Positions 48,561 to 58,018 are shown, counted from the stretch's first letter. The stretch is 64,000 nt of DNA from Acidovorax delafieldii (GCA_002377855.1 DFQQ01000008.1:1-64000), one strand, 5' to 3'. Numbers and translations are program-made. Notes: generated by a model from the sequence alone, not told the origin.

Positions 48561-50660
48561 TTACTGGAAGGCCTTGCCTTCGGCGGCGAGCTTGGCCAGC
48601 AGCGGTGCGGGCTTCCAGGCGTTGGCGTCGTCCATGGGGTTCTGGGCAAAGCGGTTCATGGCCTGCACCACGTTGAACAGACCCACTTCGCTGGCGTAGT
48701 GCATGGGGCCGCCGCGGTGGATGGGGAAGCCGTAGCCGGTCAAGTACACCATGTCGATGTCGCCAGACTTGCTGGCAATGCCCTCTTCCAGGATCTTGGC
48801 GCCTTCATTCACCAGCGCGAACACCAGACGCTGCACGATCTCGTCGTCGGAGATCTTGCGCGGAGCCGTGCCCAGGGTCTTGCGGTGCTCTTCGATCATC
48901 TTGTTGACTACGTCGCTCGGAATCGCGTCGCGCTTGCCGGCCTGGTAGTCGTACCAGCCAGCGCCGGTCTTCTGGCCGAAGCGGCCCATCTCGCACAGCA
49001 GGTCAGCAGTCTTGCTGTATTTCATGTCGGGCTTTTCGCTGTAGCGGCGCTTGCGAATCGCCCAGCCGATGTCGTTGCCGGCCAGATCGCCCATGCGGAA
49101 CGGGCCCATGGCGAAGCCGAACTTCTCGATGGCCTTGTCCACCTGCTGGGGCGTTGCGCCCTCGTCCAGCAAAAAGCCGGCTTGCTGGCTGTAGCGCTCG
49201 ATCATGCGGTTGCCGATGAAGCCATCGCACACGCCCGAGACGACCGAGGTCTTCTTGATCTTCTTGCCAATCGCCATCACGGTGGCCAGAACGTCCTTTG
49301 CGGTTTCCTTGCCGCGCACGACTTCCAACAGCTTCATCACGTTGGCGGGGCTGAAGAAGTGCATGCCCACCACGTCCTGTGGACGCTGGGTGAAGTTGGC
49401 GATCTGGTCCACATCCAGCGTCGACGTGTTGGAAGCCAGGATCGCCCCGGGCTTGGCCACGGCGTCTAGTTGCTTGAACACGGCTTCCTTCACGCCCATC
49501 TCTTCGAACACGGCTTCGATGATGAGGTCGCAGTCCTTGAGGTCGTCGTAGCTCAGCGTGGTCGAAAGCAGCGCCATGCGTTGGGCGTACTTGTCATCCT
49601 TGAGCTTGCCCTTCTTGACCTGCGCTTCGTAGTTCTTCTTGATGGTGGCCACGCCGCGATCCAGAGCCTCCTGCTTCATTTCCAGGATCTTGACGGGGAT
49701 GCCCGCGTTCAGGAAATTCATGGAAATGCCGCCGCCCATGGTGCCCGCGCCGATTACGCCCACGAGTTTGATGTCGCGCTTGGGTGTGTCGGAAGGCACG
49801 TCAGGGATCTTGCTCGCTGCGCGCTCAGCCATGAACAGATGACGCAGCGCGCGCGACTCTGGCGTCCACATCAGGTTGATGAAGATCTCGCGCTCGACCA
49901 GCATGCCTTCGGCAAACTTCTTCTTGGTGGCGGCTTCCACGGCGTCCACGCACTTGGCGGGCGCTGGGAAATTCTTGGCCATGCCCTTGACCATGTTGCG
50001 TGCGAACTGGAAGTACGCATCACCCTCAGGGTGCTTGCAGGGGAAGTTGCGCACCAGCGGCAGCGGACGCGCGTCGGCCACGCTTTGCGCAAAGGCCAGA
50101 GCTTCTTCGGCCAGCGACTCGGGCGAGGCGGCCATCTTGTCGAACAGCTTTTGGCCGGGCACACCCGCAATCATTTCGCTCTTGACGGACTCGCCGCTGA
50201 CAATCATGTTGAGGGCGGCTTCAACACCCAGGACGCGGGGCAAGCGCTGCGTACCGCCCGCGCCGGGGATCAGACCCAGCTTCACTTCCGGCAGCGCGAT
50301 AGAGCATCCGGGCGCAGCAATGCGGTAGTGGCACCCCAGGGCCAGCTCCAGCCCGCCGCCCATGGCCACTGAGTGCATCGCGGCCACGACAGGCTTGGCT
50401 GAATTTTCAATCGCGGCAATCACGGACAGGAGGTTCGGCTCCTGCAGCGATTTGTCGGTGCCAAACTCCTTGATGTCAGCGCCTCCAGAAAAGGCGCCCC
50501 CCGCGCCGGTGATGACGACGGCCTTCACGGCAGCGTCGTTCTGGGCGCGGTCCAGCCCTTCCACGATGCCCTGGCGGGTCGCAAGACCGAGCCCGTTGAC
50601 GGGGGGGTTCGACATGGTGATCACGGCAACGGAGCCGTGGACTTTGTATTCAGCGGTCAT
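48561..50660 (-). CDS. FadJ-like bifunctional enoyl-CoA hydratase / 3-hydroxyacyl-CoA dehydrogenase
   Basis: A 699-residue fusion. Residues ~1-190 are a crotonase domain (ITGAGGAFSGGADIKEFG oxyanion loop; LPEVKLGLIPGAGGTQRLPR with the catalytic Glu). Residues ~295-480 form the NAD-binding domain (KLVGVIGAGTMGGGISMNFLNAGIPV), then GMHFFSPANVMKLLEVV and two C-terminal dehydrogenase domains (GFIGNRM, GFAMGPFRMGDLAGND). ATG 50660 has AAGGGAC upstream. It catalyses the two middle steps of beta-oxidation. Two palindromes lie 60-110 bp upstream. Confidence 0.96.
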   Translation of the reverse strand: MTAEYKVHGSVAVITMSNPPVNGLGLATRQGIVEGLDRAQNDAAVKAVVITGAGGAFSGGADIKEFGTDKSLQEPNLLSVIAAIENSAKPVVAAMHSVAMGGGLELALGCHYRIAAPGCSIALPEVKLGLIPGAGGTQRLPRVLGVEAALNMIVSGESVKSEMIAGVPGQKLFDKMAASPESLAEEALAFAQSVADARPLPLVRNFPCKHPEGDAYFQFARNMVKGMAKNFPAPAKCVDAVEAATKKKFAEGMLVEREIFINLMWTPESRALRHLFMAERAASKIPDVPSDTPKRDIKLVGVIGAGTMGGGISMNFLNAGIPVKILEMKQEALDRGVATIKKNYEAQVKKGKLKDDKYAQRMALLSTTLSYDDLKDCDLIIEAVFEEMGVKEAVFKQLDAVAKPGAILASNTSTLDVDQIANFTQRPQDVVGMHFFSPANVMKLLEVVRGKETAKDVLATVMAIGKKIKKTSVVSGVCDGFIGNRMIERYSQQAGFLLDEGATPQQVDKAIEKFGFAMGPFRMGDLAGNDIGWAIRKRRYSEKPDMKYSKTADLLCEMGRFGQKTGAGWYDYQAGKRDAIPSDVVNKMIEEHRKTLGTAPRKISDDEIVQRLVFALVNEGAKILEEGIASKSGDIDMVYLTGYGFPIHRGGPMHYASEVGLFNVVQAMNRFAQNPMDDANAWKPAPLLAKLAAEGKAFQ

Positions 50661-50719
50661 GCTGTTGTCCCTTGGGTGAATGAAAAAGAACGGTCGTGCG
50701 ATTTTATTGTAGATGCTCA

Positions 50720-50769
50720 CTGTGACTTTGCCAGTCACAGGGCGTATCTGTTTGTCCCGCCGGGGACAA
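50720..50769. promoter_or_regulatory. Two inverted repeats upstream of the FadJ-like gene
   Basis: CTGTGACT-N5-AGTCACAG (50720-50740) and TTGTCCC-GCCG-GGGACAA (50752-50769), both perfect, centres about 31 bp apart. They look like operators of a dimeric repressor, for example a TetR- or GntR-type fatty-acid regulator; none is encoded adjacent. Confidence 0.5.
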
Positions 50770-50799
50770 GATCCCCTCGCAACAATGATTGCCCCACGC

Positions 50800-50826
50800 A
50801 AAAAAGCCCCTGGCGAGGGGCTTTTA
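50800..50826 (-). terminator. Terminator of the oleate hydratase gene
   Basis: AAAAGCCCCT-CGCC-AGGGGCTTTTTT on the minus strand, 22 bases after the stop. Confidence 0.88.
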
Positions 50827-50847
50827 AGGTGCAGTCATTTGGCTCCG

Positions 50848-52488
50848 CTAGCGGAACGCTGCCTCCAGAGCGTGCAGCCCCACCTTGGGGTCCAGCATGC
50901 CGTTATAGATAGCGGGAATCTCCCGGTCGATGCCCAGCAGGCGGTACGCGGCCACCATGGCACACCGCACCGAATACTCCACAGTGAACACCACGTCGTC
51001 TTCCATCTCGACAAACTGGCCGAGGAAGGCGAAGTTCTGCGCGCCCTCTGGCAGCACCAACGGGCGGTCGCCGGGAGCGCGACAGGCGAACAGCGCTGAG
51101 GCGTAGGGCATCATCACGGTGGTCACATCGGTCGTGGCCAAAACGTGGTCCAGCAGTTCGTCAAACCCCATTTGGTGGATGAGTTCCGTCAGGATTTCAC
51201 GGCCGGTGGCTTGCGACATGGGCTTGTGCACGTAGTCGCCCAGGTTATCGATCTGAAAGCCATAGCCCCACAGGGTGTACGTACCCTCAGCCTGACCATG
51301 GAAGTGGGGCTGGTGGGGCACCACGATGGACAGATGCCATCCGGACTCGTACCACGTCATCAAGGCGCCGGTACCGGGTTCATTGCCCGAATACTCGGTG
51401 ATGCGCCGCAGCAGCTTGTCGTCGCGCATGGTGAGCGTGAAGGACTCCCACTTGTGCTCATCCACATTGCCGCAAAAGGCAGCGGGCCGGCCAAAGTCGG
51501 AGGCCTTCTGCGCGATCTTTTCCCAAAGCGACCACCCGTGGTCTTCGCGGCCTCGCACCAGGGCCGGCACGTCCTCGTTGCCACCGTAGCGCGCATCCGA
51601 CGTGATGGAGCCTAGCGTGAAAAACGCCAGGTCGTCTGCGCCCAGGTCCAGCGTGCTCTGCGTCGTTGCGCCACCATGCGCGGTTTGCACCTGCAGCGCG
51701 GTCGCACGGCGGGTGCCGTCGGGCTGTGCCGCAAAGGTGGCGTCTGTGACCCGGTGGCCAAAACGCACATCCACGCCCTGCTCCAGCAGCCAACGCTGCA
51801 GGGGCACCACCAGCGAGTCGTACTGGTTGTATTTGGTGCGCTTGACGCCCGCCAGGGTATGGATGCGTGAGAACTCCTGCACGAACCGCAGAAAGTAGCG
51901 TCGCAGCTCAACAGCGCTGTGCCACTTCTGGAACGCGAACGTGGTGCGCCACATGCGCCAGAAGTTCGTTTCAAAAAACGCATCATCAAAAAACTCGTCA
52001 ATGCGGCGGCTGCCGATGTGGTCTTCCGTCAGCGCCAGCAGACGCAGCATCTGCACGCGGTGACCCATCGAAAAGCCGAGTTTCTCTGCGGCGGCAATCC
52101 GGTGCTCGGCATCGATGAGGCGAGCCTGCGCATGGGTGTGCACCCGGGCGTTGAATTGGCGACATTCTTCGCGCACCGACACGCTGGGGTCTTCCAGCGA
52201 CGGGATGGTTTCAAACAAGTCCCACAGGCACAGGTAGGTTTCATCGGTGAGCATGCGCCCGCCGCGGGTCACCCAGGTTTGCGGCGCGCCCGTGTTGGGT
52301 GCGGCGCCCCCGTCAAGAGAGCCGCCGGCCATGCCGGTCTCTTCCAAAATGTGAATATGGCTGGCGGGCACTTTGCCATCGCGAATCGCAAAGGCGGCCA
52401 CAGCCATACCCGCGATGCCGCCACCAACGATCCACAGCTGCGCTGTCTGTGGGTTGGCAGGGGATGGGTAGGTAGTGTGTTTTTTCAT
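50848..52488 (-). CDS. ohyA: Oleate hydratase
   Basis: A 546-residue FAD enzyme that adds water to the cis-9 bond of unsaturated fatty acids to give 10-hydroxy acids. The N-terminal Rossmann motif VGGGIAGMAVAAFAI, ILEETGMAGGSLDGG and the RGGR motif are present; then WRTTFAFQKWHSAVELRRYFLRF, GWSLWEKIA and FLGQFVEMEDDVVFTVEYSVR. At position 79 the usual RGGRE glutamate is a methionine (RGGRM). ATG 52488 has AAGGGAC upstream. It is isolated from its neighbours by terminators but lies in the fatty-acid block. Confidence 0.93.
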   Translation of the reverse strand: MKKHTTYPSPANPQTAQLWIVGGGIAGMAVAAFAIRDGKVPASHIHILEETGMAGGSLDGGAAPNTGAPQTWVTRGGRMLTDETYLCLWDLFETIPSLEDPSVSVREECRQFNARVHTHAQARLIDAEHRIAAAEKLGFSMGHRVQMLRLLALTEDHIGSRRIDEFFDDAFFETNFWRMWRTTFAFQKWHSAVELRRYFLRFVQEFSRIHTLAGVKRTKYNQYDSLVVPLQRWLLEQGVDVRFGHRVTDATFAAQPDGTRRATALQVQTAHGGATTQSTLDLGADDLAFFTLGSITSDARYGGNEDVPALVRGREDHGWSLWEKIAQKASDFGRPAAFCGNVDEHKWESFTLTMRDDKLLRRITEYSGNEPGTGALMTWYESGWHLSIVVPHQPHFHGQAEGTYTLWGYGFQIDNLGDYVHKPMSQATGREILTELIHQMGFDELLDHVLATTDVTTVMMPYASALFACRAPGDRPLVLPEGAQNFAFLGQFVEMEDDVVFTVEYSVRCAMVAAYRLLGIDREIPAIYNGMLDPKVGLHALEAAFR

Positions 52489-52874
52489 ATGCTTGTGACG
52501 TCCCTTGGGTAGTTGGACATCCGCGAAGCGCATGGGGCTTCAAAGCATTCGTCCGCCTAGCTTGCGGATATTGCTCTGTGGCTACGCTGTCAGCGGCTGC
52601 CAAGGCCGCCCGCTTGCGAAAGGCAAAACGCTGGCGACACAGGGTTTATACGCCCACGACGCGCCGCCCTGATGACTGCACAGCTCCCAAAAAACAAGTT
52701 CCCGACACAGATCAAGACAAACGCGCAAGCGCAAAAAAAAAGGCCCCAGCGGCGAAGCGGGGGCCTGAAGTCACTCGCACTGACAAATCGTCGGGCGCCC
52801 GGTTGCGAGGCTTCCCGCTTTCGTGCCGCAGTCGATACCGGCCCGGCACCTGAAAAATTTCCGACCGCAGGCCG
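52489..52874. other. Intergenic region between livF and oleate hydratase
   Basis: Contains the livF terminator (52732-52767) and presumably the oleate hydratase promoter. No gene is seen. Confidence 0.6.
52732..52767 (-). terminator. Terminator of the liv operon
   Basis: AGGCCCCCGC ... GCTGGGGCCTTTTTTTTT on the minus strand, about 110 bases after livF; one mismatch in the stem, long T-run. Confidence 0.82.
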
Positions 52875-53570
52875 TCAGACCTCTAGCCACTCCTTGCGGG
52901 TGTAGTTGTCCGCCCGCAAACTGTCGGGCGTGCCCTGGAACACGATGGATCCATGGCCCATGACCAGTGCACGATCGGAGATCGTCATCGCAATGGTGAG
53001 CTTTTGCTCGATGAGCAGCACGGAGATGCCTCGGGCCTTGAGCGTCTGCAGGTACTGGCCGACCAGTTCCACAATTTTCGGCGCCAAGCCCTCCGTGGGC
53101 TCGTCAATGATGATGAGGTCCGGATCACCCATGAGGGTGCGGCACAGGGTCAGCATTTGCTGCTCGCCGCCCGACATCACCCCCGCCTCGGTGTGCTGGC
53201 GCTCCTTGAGGCGCGGAAACATCTCGTACATGTCGTCAAACGACCAGCGGCTGCCTTTGCCACTGCCCTTTTGTCCCAACAACAGGTTCTGGTGCACGGT
53301 GAGGTTGGGAAACACGTCGCGGCTCTCGGGCACATAGCCCAGACCCAGGTGGGCAATCTCGTAGGCCTTTTTACCGTTGAGATCCTGCCCCTTCCATTGG
53401 AGGGTGCCCTCCCAGTCCACCAGCCCCATGATCGCCTTTGCCGTGGTGGAACGACCCGAGCCATTGCGCCCCAGCAGGGCCACGATCTCGCCGGGTTGCA
53501 CTTCAAAGCTGACGCCGTGCAGCACATGGCTTTTGCCGTAGTAGGCGTGAAGGTTGTCGATTTTCAGCAT
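52875..53570 (-). CDS. livF: Branched-chain amino-acid-type ABC transporter ATPase LivF
   Basis: A 231-residue ATPase: Walker A LLGRNGSGRSTT, SGGEQQMLTLCRTLM, Walker B DLIIIDEPTEGLAPKIVE. It starts two bases after the livG stop. Last gene of livK-livH-livM-livG-livF. Despite the name, such systems also import aromatic acids, amides or urea. Confidence 0.94.
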   Translation of the reverse strand: MLKIDNLHAYYGKSHVLHGVSFEVQPGEIVALLGRNGSGRSTTAKAIMGLVDWEGTLQWKGQDLNGKKAYEIAHLGLGYVPESRDVFPNLTVHQNLLLGQKGSGKGSRWSFDDMYEMFPRLKERQHTEAGVMSGGEQQMLTLCRTLMGDPDLIIIDEPTEGLAPKIVELVGQYLQTLKARGISVLLIEQKLTIAMTISDRALVMGHGSIVFQGTPDSLRADNYTRKEWLEV

Positions 53571-53572
53571 AG

Positions 53573-54358
53573 TCAGTGTCCCGCTCCCTGCGCATCTGCC
53601 ACGGCCGACCCCAGGTAGGCCTCTTGCACACGCTGGTTGGCGCGCACCTTTTCGGGGGTATCGAAGGCAATGACCTCGCCGTACACCACCACGGCAATCT
53701 TGTCGGCCAGGCCAAACACCACGCCCATGTCATGCTCCACCGTCAGCAAGGTGCGGCCTACGGTCACCTCCTTGATGAGGCGAATGAACCGCGTGGTTTC
53801 GCTCTTGCTCATGCCGGCAGTAGGCTCGTCCAGCAAGATCACGTTGGCACCGCCTGCGATGGTGATGCCAATCTCCAGCGCACGCTGCTCGGCATAGGTC
53901 AGGTTCATCGCCAGCGTGTCGCGCTTCTTGTCGAGCTTGATCATCTCCATCAGCTCTTTGGCGCGCTCATTGGCGTCGTCAAGGTTGGAGAGAAAACGCA
54001 AGAAGGTGTACTTGTAGCCCATGCTCCACAGCACGCCGCAGCGCAGGTTTTCAAACACCGACAGCTTGGGAAAGATGTTGGTGATCTGAAAACTGCGCGA
54101 CAGGCCCCTGCGGTTGATCTCGTACGGGGCCAAGCCGTTGATGCGCTGGCCGTTCAGGATCACGTCGCCACTGGTGGGAGCAAAGCGCCCGCTGATCAGG
54201 TTGAACAGCGTGGACTTGCCTGCACCGTTGGGGCCAATGATGGCGATACGCTCGCCCGGGGCCACTGCCAGGTTGGCGCCGCGGATGATTTCGGTCTTGC
54301 CAAAGCTCTTGCGCAGGTCGCGCAGCTCCAGCGCGTAGGTTGCGTTGTCAGCCGCCAT
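53573..54358 (-). CDS. livG: Branched-chain amino-acid-type ABC transporter ATPase LivG
   Basis: A 261-residue ATPase: Walker A IIGPNGAGKSTLFNLISGR, LNGQRINGLAPYEINRRGLSRSFQ, LTYAEQRALEIGITIAGGANVILLDEPTAGMSKSE, then the LivG-type C-terminus. The signature LTYAEQR replaces the common LSGGQ, as usual in LivG. Two bases separate it from livM. Confidence 0.94.
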   Translation of the reverse strand: MAADNATYALELRDLRKSFGKTEIIRGANLAVAPGERIAIIGPNGAGKSTLFNLISGRFAPTSGDVILNGQRINGLAPYEINRRGLSRSFQITNIFPKLSVFENLRCGVLWSMGYKYTFLRFLSNLDDANERAKELMEMIKLDKKRDTLAMNLTYAEQRALEIGITIAGGANVILLDEPTAGMSKSETTRFIRLIKEVTVGRTLLTVEHDMGVVFGLADKIAVVVYGEVIAFDTPEKVRANQRVQEAYLGSAVADAQGAGH

Positions 54359-54360
54359 GG

Positions 54361-55689
54361 TTACAGAGCCTCCCCGCGCTTGATTTCATGTTCTATCTCT
54401 TCCTGTATGGAGCTCCACTGCTTGGCAAATTGCCGTCGGCACAACTCAAAAAGGCCGCCTCCCGTCAGCAATACAAAACCCGCACCGAACCAGCTGGTCA
54501 GGCCCTTGGCATTGATGGTCGCCCCCAGAAAGCTCATGTCTGGGCCCAGCGCCGCATTGAGTTGCAAGTGGTAGGTCATCTCCACCATGCAAGCCGCCCC
54601 CATTACCGCCACCAGGCCGGTGCCAGCCAAGGCCAGATACGAAGACCACAGCGGGCGAAGCTTGCCGTACTTGGCCAGGCGCAGGTTCATCATGATCAGG
54701 CTGGCAATGCCGCCAGGCGCATACATCACCATGAACAGGAACACCAGACCCAGGTACAGCAGCCAGGCCTTGGACAGCTCGGACAGCAGCACCGATGCCA
54801 ACACCAACAGCACCGCGCCGATGATGGGCCCGAAGAAGAACGTGGCCCCGCCCAGGAAGGTGAACAGTAGATAGCCGCCCGAGCGAATCACGTTCAGGCT
54901 GTCTGCGCCGGTGATGATTTCAAAGTTGATGGTGGCCAGACCGCCGCCAATGCCCGCGAAGAAGCCCGCAATGATGAATGCAAAATAACGCACGCGCTGG
55001 GTGTTGTAGCCGATGAACTCCACCCGCTCGGGGTTGTCGCGTACCGCGTTCAAAATGCGGCCCAAAGGCGTGCCGGTAAAGGCAAACATGGCTGCCGTGC
55101 ACACAAAACAGTAAGCCGCGATGAGGTAGTACACCTGAATGGCCGGGCCAAACGTGATGCCGAAGAATGGCTTTCCGTAGACACGATCGGTGGTGATACC
55201 CCCTTCACCGCCGAAGAATTCCGGGAACATCAGCGCCATGGATGCCACCAGCTCCCCCACGCCCAGCGTGATCATGGCAAACGTGGTGCCCGACTTCTTG
55301 GTGGTGACGAAGCCCAGCAGGATCGCAAAGAACGCCCCCGCTACTCCCCCTACCAATGGAATCAGGACCAGTGGTACACCCGCCGCGCCTTTGGTTGCCA
55401 TGTTCATGGCATGGATCGCAATGAACGAGCCCAGACCGGTGTACACCGCGTGCCCGAAGCTGAGCATGCCGCCCTGCCCGAGCAACATGTTGTAAGACAG
55501 GCAGATGATGATGAGGTAGCCTATTTGCGAGAGCATGGTCAACGCCAGACTGCTGCGAAACAGCTGGGGTGCCACGATAAGCGCAACGGCAAACAGGAAC
55601 CAGATCACGAACCGCCCTACGTTCCAGGGTTTGAACCGGTAATACGACGCGGGGCCAGTGGCCGTGGATGGTGTGGTGGATGCATTCAT
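54361..55689 (-). CDS. livM: Branched-chain amino-acid-type ABC transporter permease LivM
   Basis: A 442-residue permease, longer than usual because an extra ~100-residue C-terminal portion with two hydrophobic segments follows the common core. Core motifs: LSYNMLLGQGGMLSFGHAVYTGLGSFIAIH and FAFIIAGFFAGIGGGLATINFEIITGADSLNVIRSGGYLLFTFLGG. It lies 4 bp after livH. Confidence 0.93.
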   Translation of the reverse strand: MNASTTPSTATGPASYYRFKPWNVGRFVIWFLFAVALIVAPQLFRSSLALTMLSQIGYLIIICLSYNMLLGQGGMLSFGHAVYTGLGSFIAIHAMNMATKGAAGVPLVLIPLVGGVAGAFFAILLGFVTTKKSGTTFAMITLGVGELVASMALMFPEFFGGEGGITTDRVYGKPFFGITFGPAIQVYYLIAAYCFVCTAAMFAFTGTPLGRILNAVRDNPERVEFIGYNTQRVRYFAFIIAGFFAGIGGGLATINFEIITGADSLNVIRSGGYLLFTFLGGATFFFGPIIGAVLLVLASVLLSELSKAWLLYLGLVFLFMVMYAPGGIASLIMMNLRLAKYGKLRPLWSSYLALAGTGLVAVMGAACMVEMTYHLQLNAALGPDMSFLGATINAKGLTSWFGAGFVLLTGGGLFELCRRQFAKQWSSIQEEIEHEIKRGEAL

Positions 55690-55693
55690 GGGG

Positions 55694-56647
55694 TCAGTCC
55701 TCCCGGGTACCCAGCAGGCCCTTAGGGCGGAAGATCAGGATCAGAACCAGGAACAGGTACGGCAGGATGGGCGCGACCTGCGAAATGGTGAGCTTGAGCA
55801 CCGGATAGCCGAAGGTTTGCTCGGTGACGGCCACGCCCACCATCTTGAATACATGGATCAACGAGTAGTCGAGTGCCACGGCGAACGTCTGCACGATGCC
55901 GATGAGCAGCGACGCCAAAAAGGCACCGGCCAATGAGCCCATCCCTCCCACAACCACCACCACGAAAATGATGGAGCCCACCGAGGCAGCCATGGCCGGT
56001 TCGGTCACGTAGGTGTTGCCGCCGATCACGCCGGCGAGGCCGGCCAGCGCAGCGCCCCCGCCAAACACCAGCATGAACACACGCGGAACGTTGTGGCCCA
56101 GGGCTTCCACCATCTCGGGGTACTTCAGTGCCGCCTGGATGACCAAGCCAATACGGGTGCGTGTGAGAAGAAGCCATACCGACAGCAGCATGAGCAAAGC
56201 CACCAGCATCACGAAGGAACGCGACTTGGGAAACTGCGTGCCGTACAAGGTGAACAGCGGCCCCTGCAGTTGCTCCGGCAAGCCATAAGGCACGGTGGAG
56301 CGTCCCCATACCAACTGCACCACTTCCAAGATCAGGTACGAGAGACCAAAGGTGACCAGCAGTTCTGGCACATGGCCAAACTTATGAACCCGCCGCAGGC
56401 AATAGCGCTCAAACGCCGCGCCCAGCGCAAACACCACGAGGGGCGCCAGCACCAGTGCAGGCCAAAAGCCCACCACGCCCGAGATGGTGTAGGCAAAGTA
56501 AGCACCCAGCATGTAGAAACTGGTGTGCGCGAAATTGAGCACTCCCATCATGCTGAAGATCAGTGTCAGGCCCGAGCTCAGCATGAACAGCAGCAGCCCG
56601 TAGCTCACACCGTTGAGCAAAGAGATCACGAAAAACTCAAGATTCAT
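55694..56647 (-). CDS. livH: Branched-chain amino-acid-type ABC transporter permease LivH
   Basis: A 317-residue permease: LNGVSYGLLLFMLSSGLTLIFSMMGVLNFAHTSFYMLGAYFAYT, the canonical LivH start, and GGMGSLAGAFLASLLIGIVQTF near the end. The ribosome site before its ATG is weak. A hairpin terminator stands between it and livK, so livH-M-G-F are probably expressed below livK. Confidence 0.94.
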   Translation of the reverse strand: MNLEFFVISLLNGVSYGLLLFMLSSGLTLIFSMMGVLNFAHTSFYMLGAYFAYTISGVVGFWPALVLAPLVVFALGAAFERYCLRRVHKFGHVPELLVTFGLSYLILEVVQLVWGRSTVPYGLPEQLQGPLFTLYGTQFPKSRSFVMLVALLMLLSVWLLLTRTRIGLVIQAALKYPEMVEALGHNVPRVFMLVFGGGAALAGLAGVIGGNTYVTEPAMAASVGSIIFVVVVVGGMGSLAGAFLASLLIGIVQTFAVALDYSLIHVFKMVGVAVTEQTFGYPVLKLTISQVAPILPYLFLVLILIFRPKGLLGTRED

Positions 56648-56668
56648 GGGAATTTTTCAATGCTGGGT

Positions 56669-56696
56669 AAAAAAAAGGCCCGAATATGTCGGGCCT
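56669..56696 (-). terminator. Intercistronic terminator between livK and livH
   Basis: AGGCCCGA-CATAT-TCGGGCCT followed by eight T on the minus strand, 20 bases after the livK stop. It should release part of the transcripts and keep the receptor in excess. Confidence 0.85.
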
Positions 56697-56715
56697 CGAA
56701 GCTGCGCCACCCAAC

Positions 56716-57948
56716 TCAGGGGCGCTTCATCTGGCACGAGGTGGGCGTGCTGGCCACATAGGGCTCGTAGTACTTCACTGGCACGAAGGTGTGACCGGTG
56801 TTTTCAGAGTCGATGGGGTACTTGCCGCCCGCCTTCTCCCATTTCGAGATGAACAGGCCCTGCTGCAGTTGGTGATCGCTCTTGCGCATCTCTACTTCGC
56901 CATTGAAGCTCTTGAACTTCATGCCTTCGAATACAGCGGCCACCTTGACGGGGTCGGTCGATTTCGCCTTCACAAAACCTTCGGACAGCATGGTGAAAGC
57001 GTGGTACACGGCACCGGTGTACATGTCGTCGTTGAACTTCTTCTTGTAGTCCACCACGATCTGGTTCAGCGGCCCAGGCAGGTTCATATGGGCGTAGGCC
57101 ACCATGTAGACGCGGCCTGCGGCAGCTGCGCCCATGGCCGTAGGGCTGCCCGTGACGGAGCCATAGTAGGTGTAGAAGTTGACATTGTTCAGACCCGCGT
57201 CATTGGCGGCCTTGATGAGCAGCGCCAAGTCGGAGCCCCAGTTGCCAGTGATCACACTGTCAGCACCCGATTGCTTGATCTTTGCGATGTAGGGTGAGAA
57301 GTCGCGCACCTGCGCCAATGGGTGCAGGTCGTCGCCCACAAACTGCACGTCAGGCCGCTTGCGGGCCATCATTTCCTTGGCGAACTTGGACACCTGCTGG
57401 CCGTGCGAGTAGTTCTGATTGATCAGATAGACCTTTTTGACCTCAGGAAGGTCTTTCATGTAGGTCGTGAGCGCTTCCATTTTCATGGAGGTGTCTGCAT
57501 CCAGGCGGAAGTGCCAGTAGCTGCACTTGCTATTGGTCAGGTCAGGGTCCACCGCGGCGTAGTTGAGGAACAGGACTTCCTTGCCGGGATTGCGGGCATT
57601 GTGCTTTTCCAACGCGTCCATGATGGCCAGGGCGGGACCGGAGCCGTTGCCTTGCACGACGTACCGAGCCCCCTGGTCCATGGCGGAGCGCAATGCGCTG
57701 GTGGTTTCTTGCGGGCTGAGCTTGTTGTCGATGCCGATGATTTCAAACTTGACGCCTGCGGGGTTCTTTTTGTTGAACTCTTCTGCCAGGAACTGGAAGC
57801 TCTTGAGCTGGTTCGTCCCCACTGCTGCCATCAAGCCCGAGAGGGGGTCAAGCCACGCGATTTTGACAGTCTCGCCTTGTTGGGCAAATACTGCGCCAGC
57901 GCTCACCAGAAGGACGGAAGCCGCTACGGTCTTGATAGCAAATTTCAT
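56716..57948 (-). CDS. livK: ABC transporter substrate-binding protein, LivK-like
   Basis: A 410-residue periplasmic receptor. Signal peptide MKFAIKTVAASVLLVSAGAVFAQ, then VKIAWLDPLSGLMAAVGTNQLKSFQFLAEEFNKKNPAGVKFEIIGIDNKLSPQE, the usual LivK opening. AAGGAGAC precedes the start. The ligand is not evident; gene order with an AlkK-like ligase suggests a carboxylic acid rather than an amino acid. A perfect hairpin lies in its leader. Confidence 0.93.
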   Translation of the reverse strand: MKFAIKTVAASVLLVSAGAVFAQQGETVKIAWLDPLSGLMAAVGTNQLKSFQFLAEEFNKKNPAGVKFEIIGIDNKLSPQETTSALRSAMDQGARYVVQGNGSGPALAIMDALEKHNARNPGKEVLFLNYAAVDPDLTNSKCSYWHFRLDADTSMKMEALTTYMKDLPEVKKVYLINQNYSHGQQVSKFAKEMMARKRPDVQFVGDDLHPLAQVRDFSPYIAKIKQSGADSVITGNWGSDLALLIKAANDAGLNNVNFYTYYGSVTGSPTAMGAAAAGRVYMVAYAHMNLPGPLNQIVVDYKKKFNDDMYTGAVYHAFTMLSEGFVKAKSTDPVKVAAVFEGMKFKSFNGEVEMRKSDHQLQQGLFISKWEKAGGKYPIDSENTGHTFVPVKYYEPYVASTPTSCQMKRP

Positions 57949-57992
57949 GGTTTTGTCTCCTTGTAAATCGACACAACGCAGAGTACCGCTTT

Positions 57993-58018
57993 GCAATCCC
58001 TGATCGCTCAGGGATTGC
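57993..58018 (-). promoter_or_regulatory. Perfect hairpin/dyad upstream of livK
   Basis: GCAATCCCTGA-TCGC-TCAGGGATTGC, 11 pairs, without T-run, 45-70 bp before the livK ATG. It may be an operator or an mRNA stabilising hairpin between the ligase gene and livK. Confidence 0.5.
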
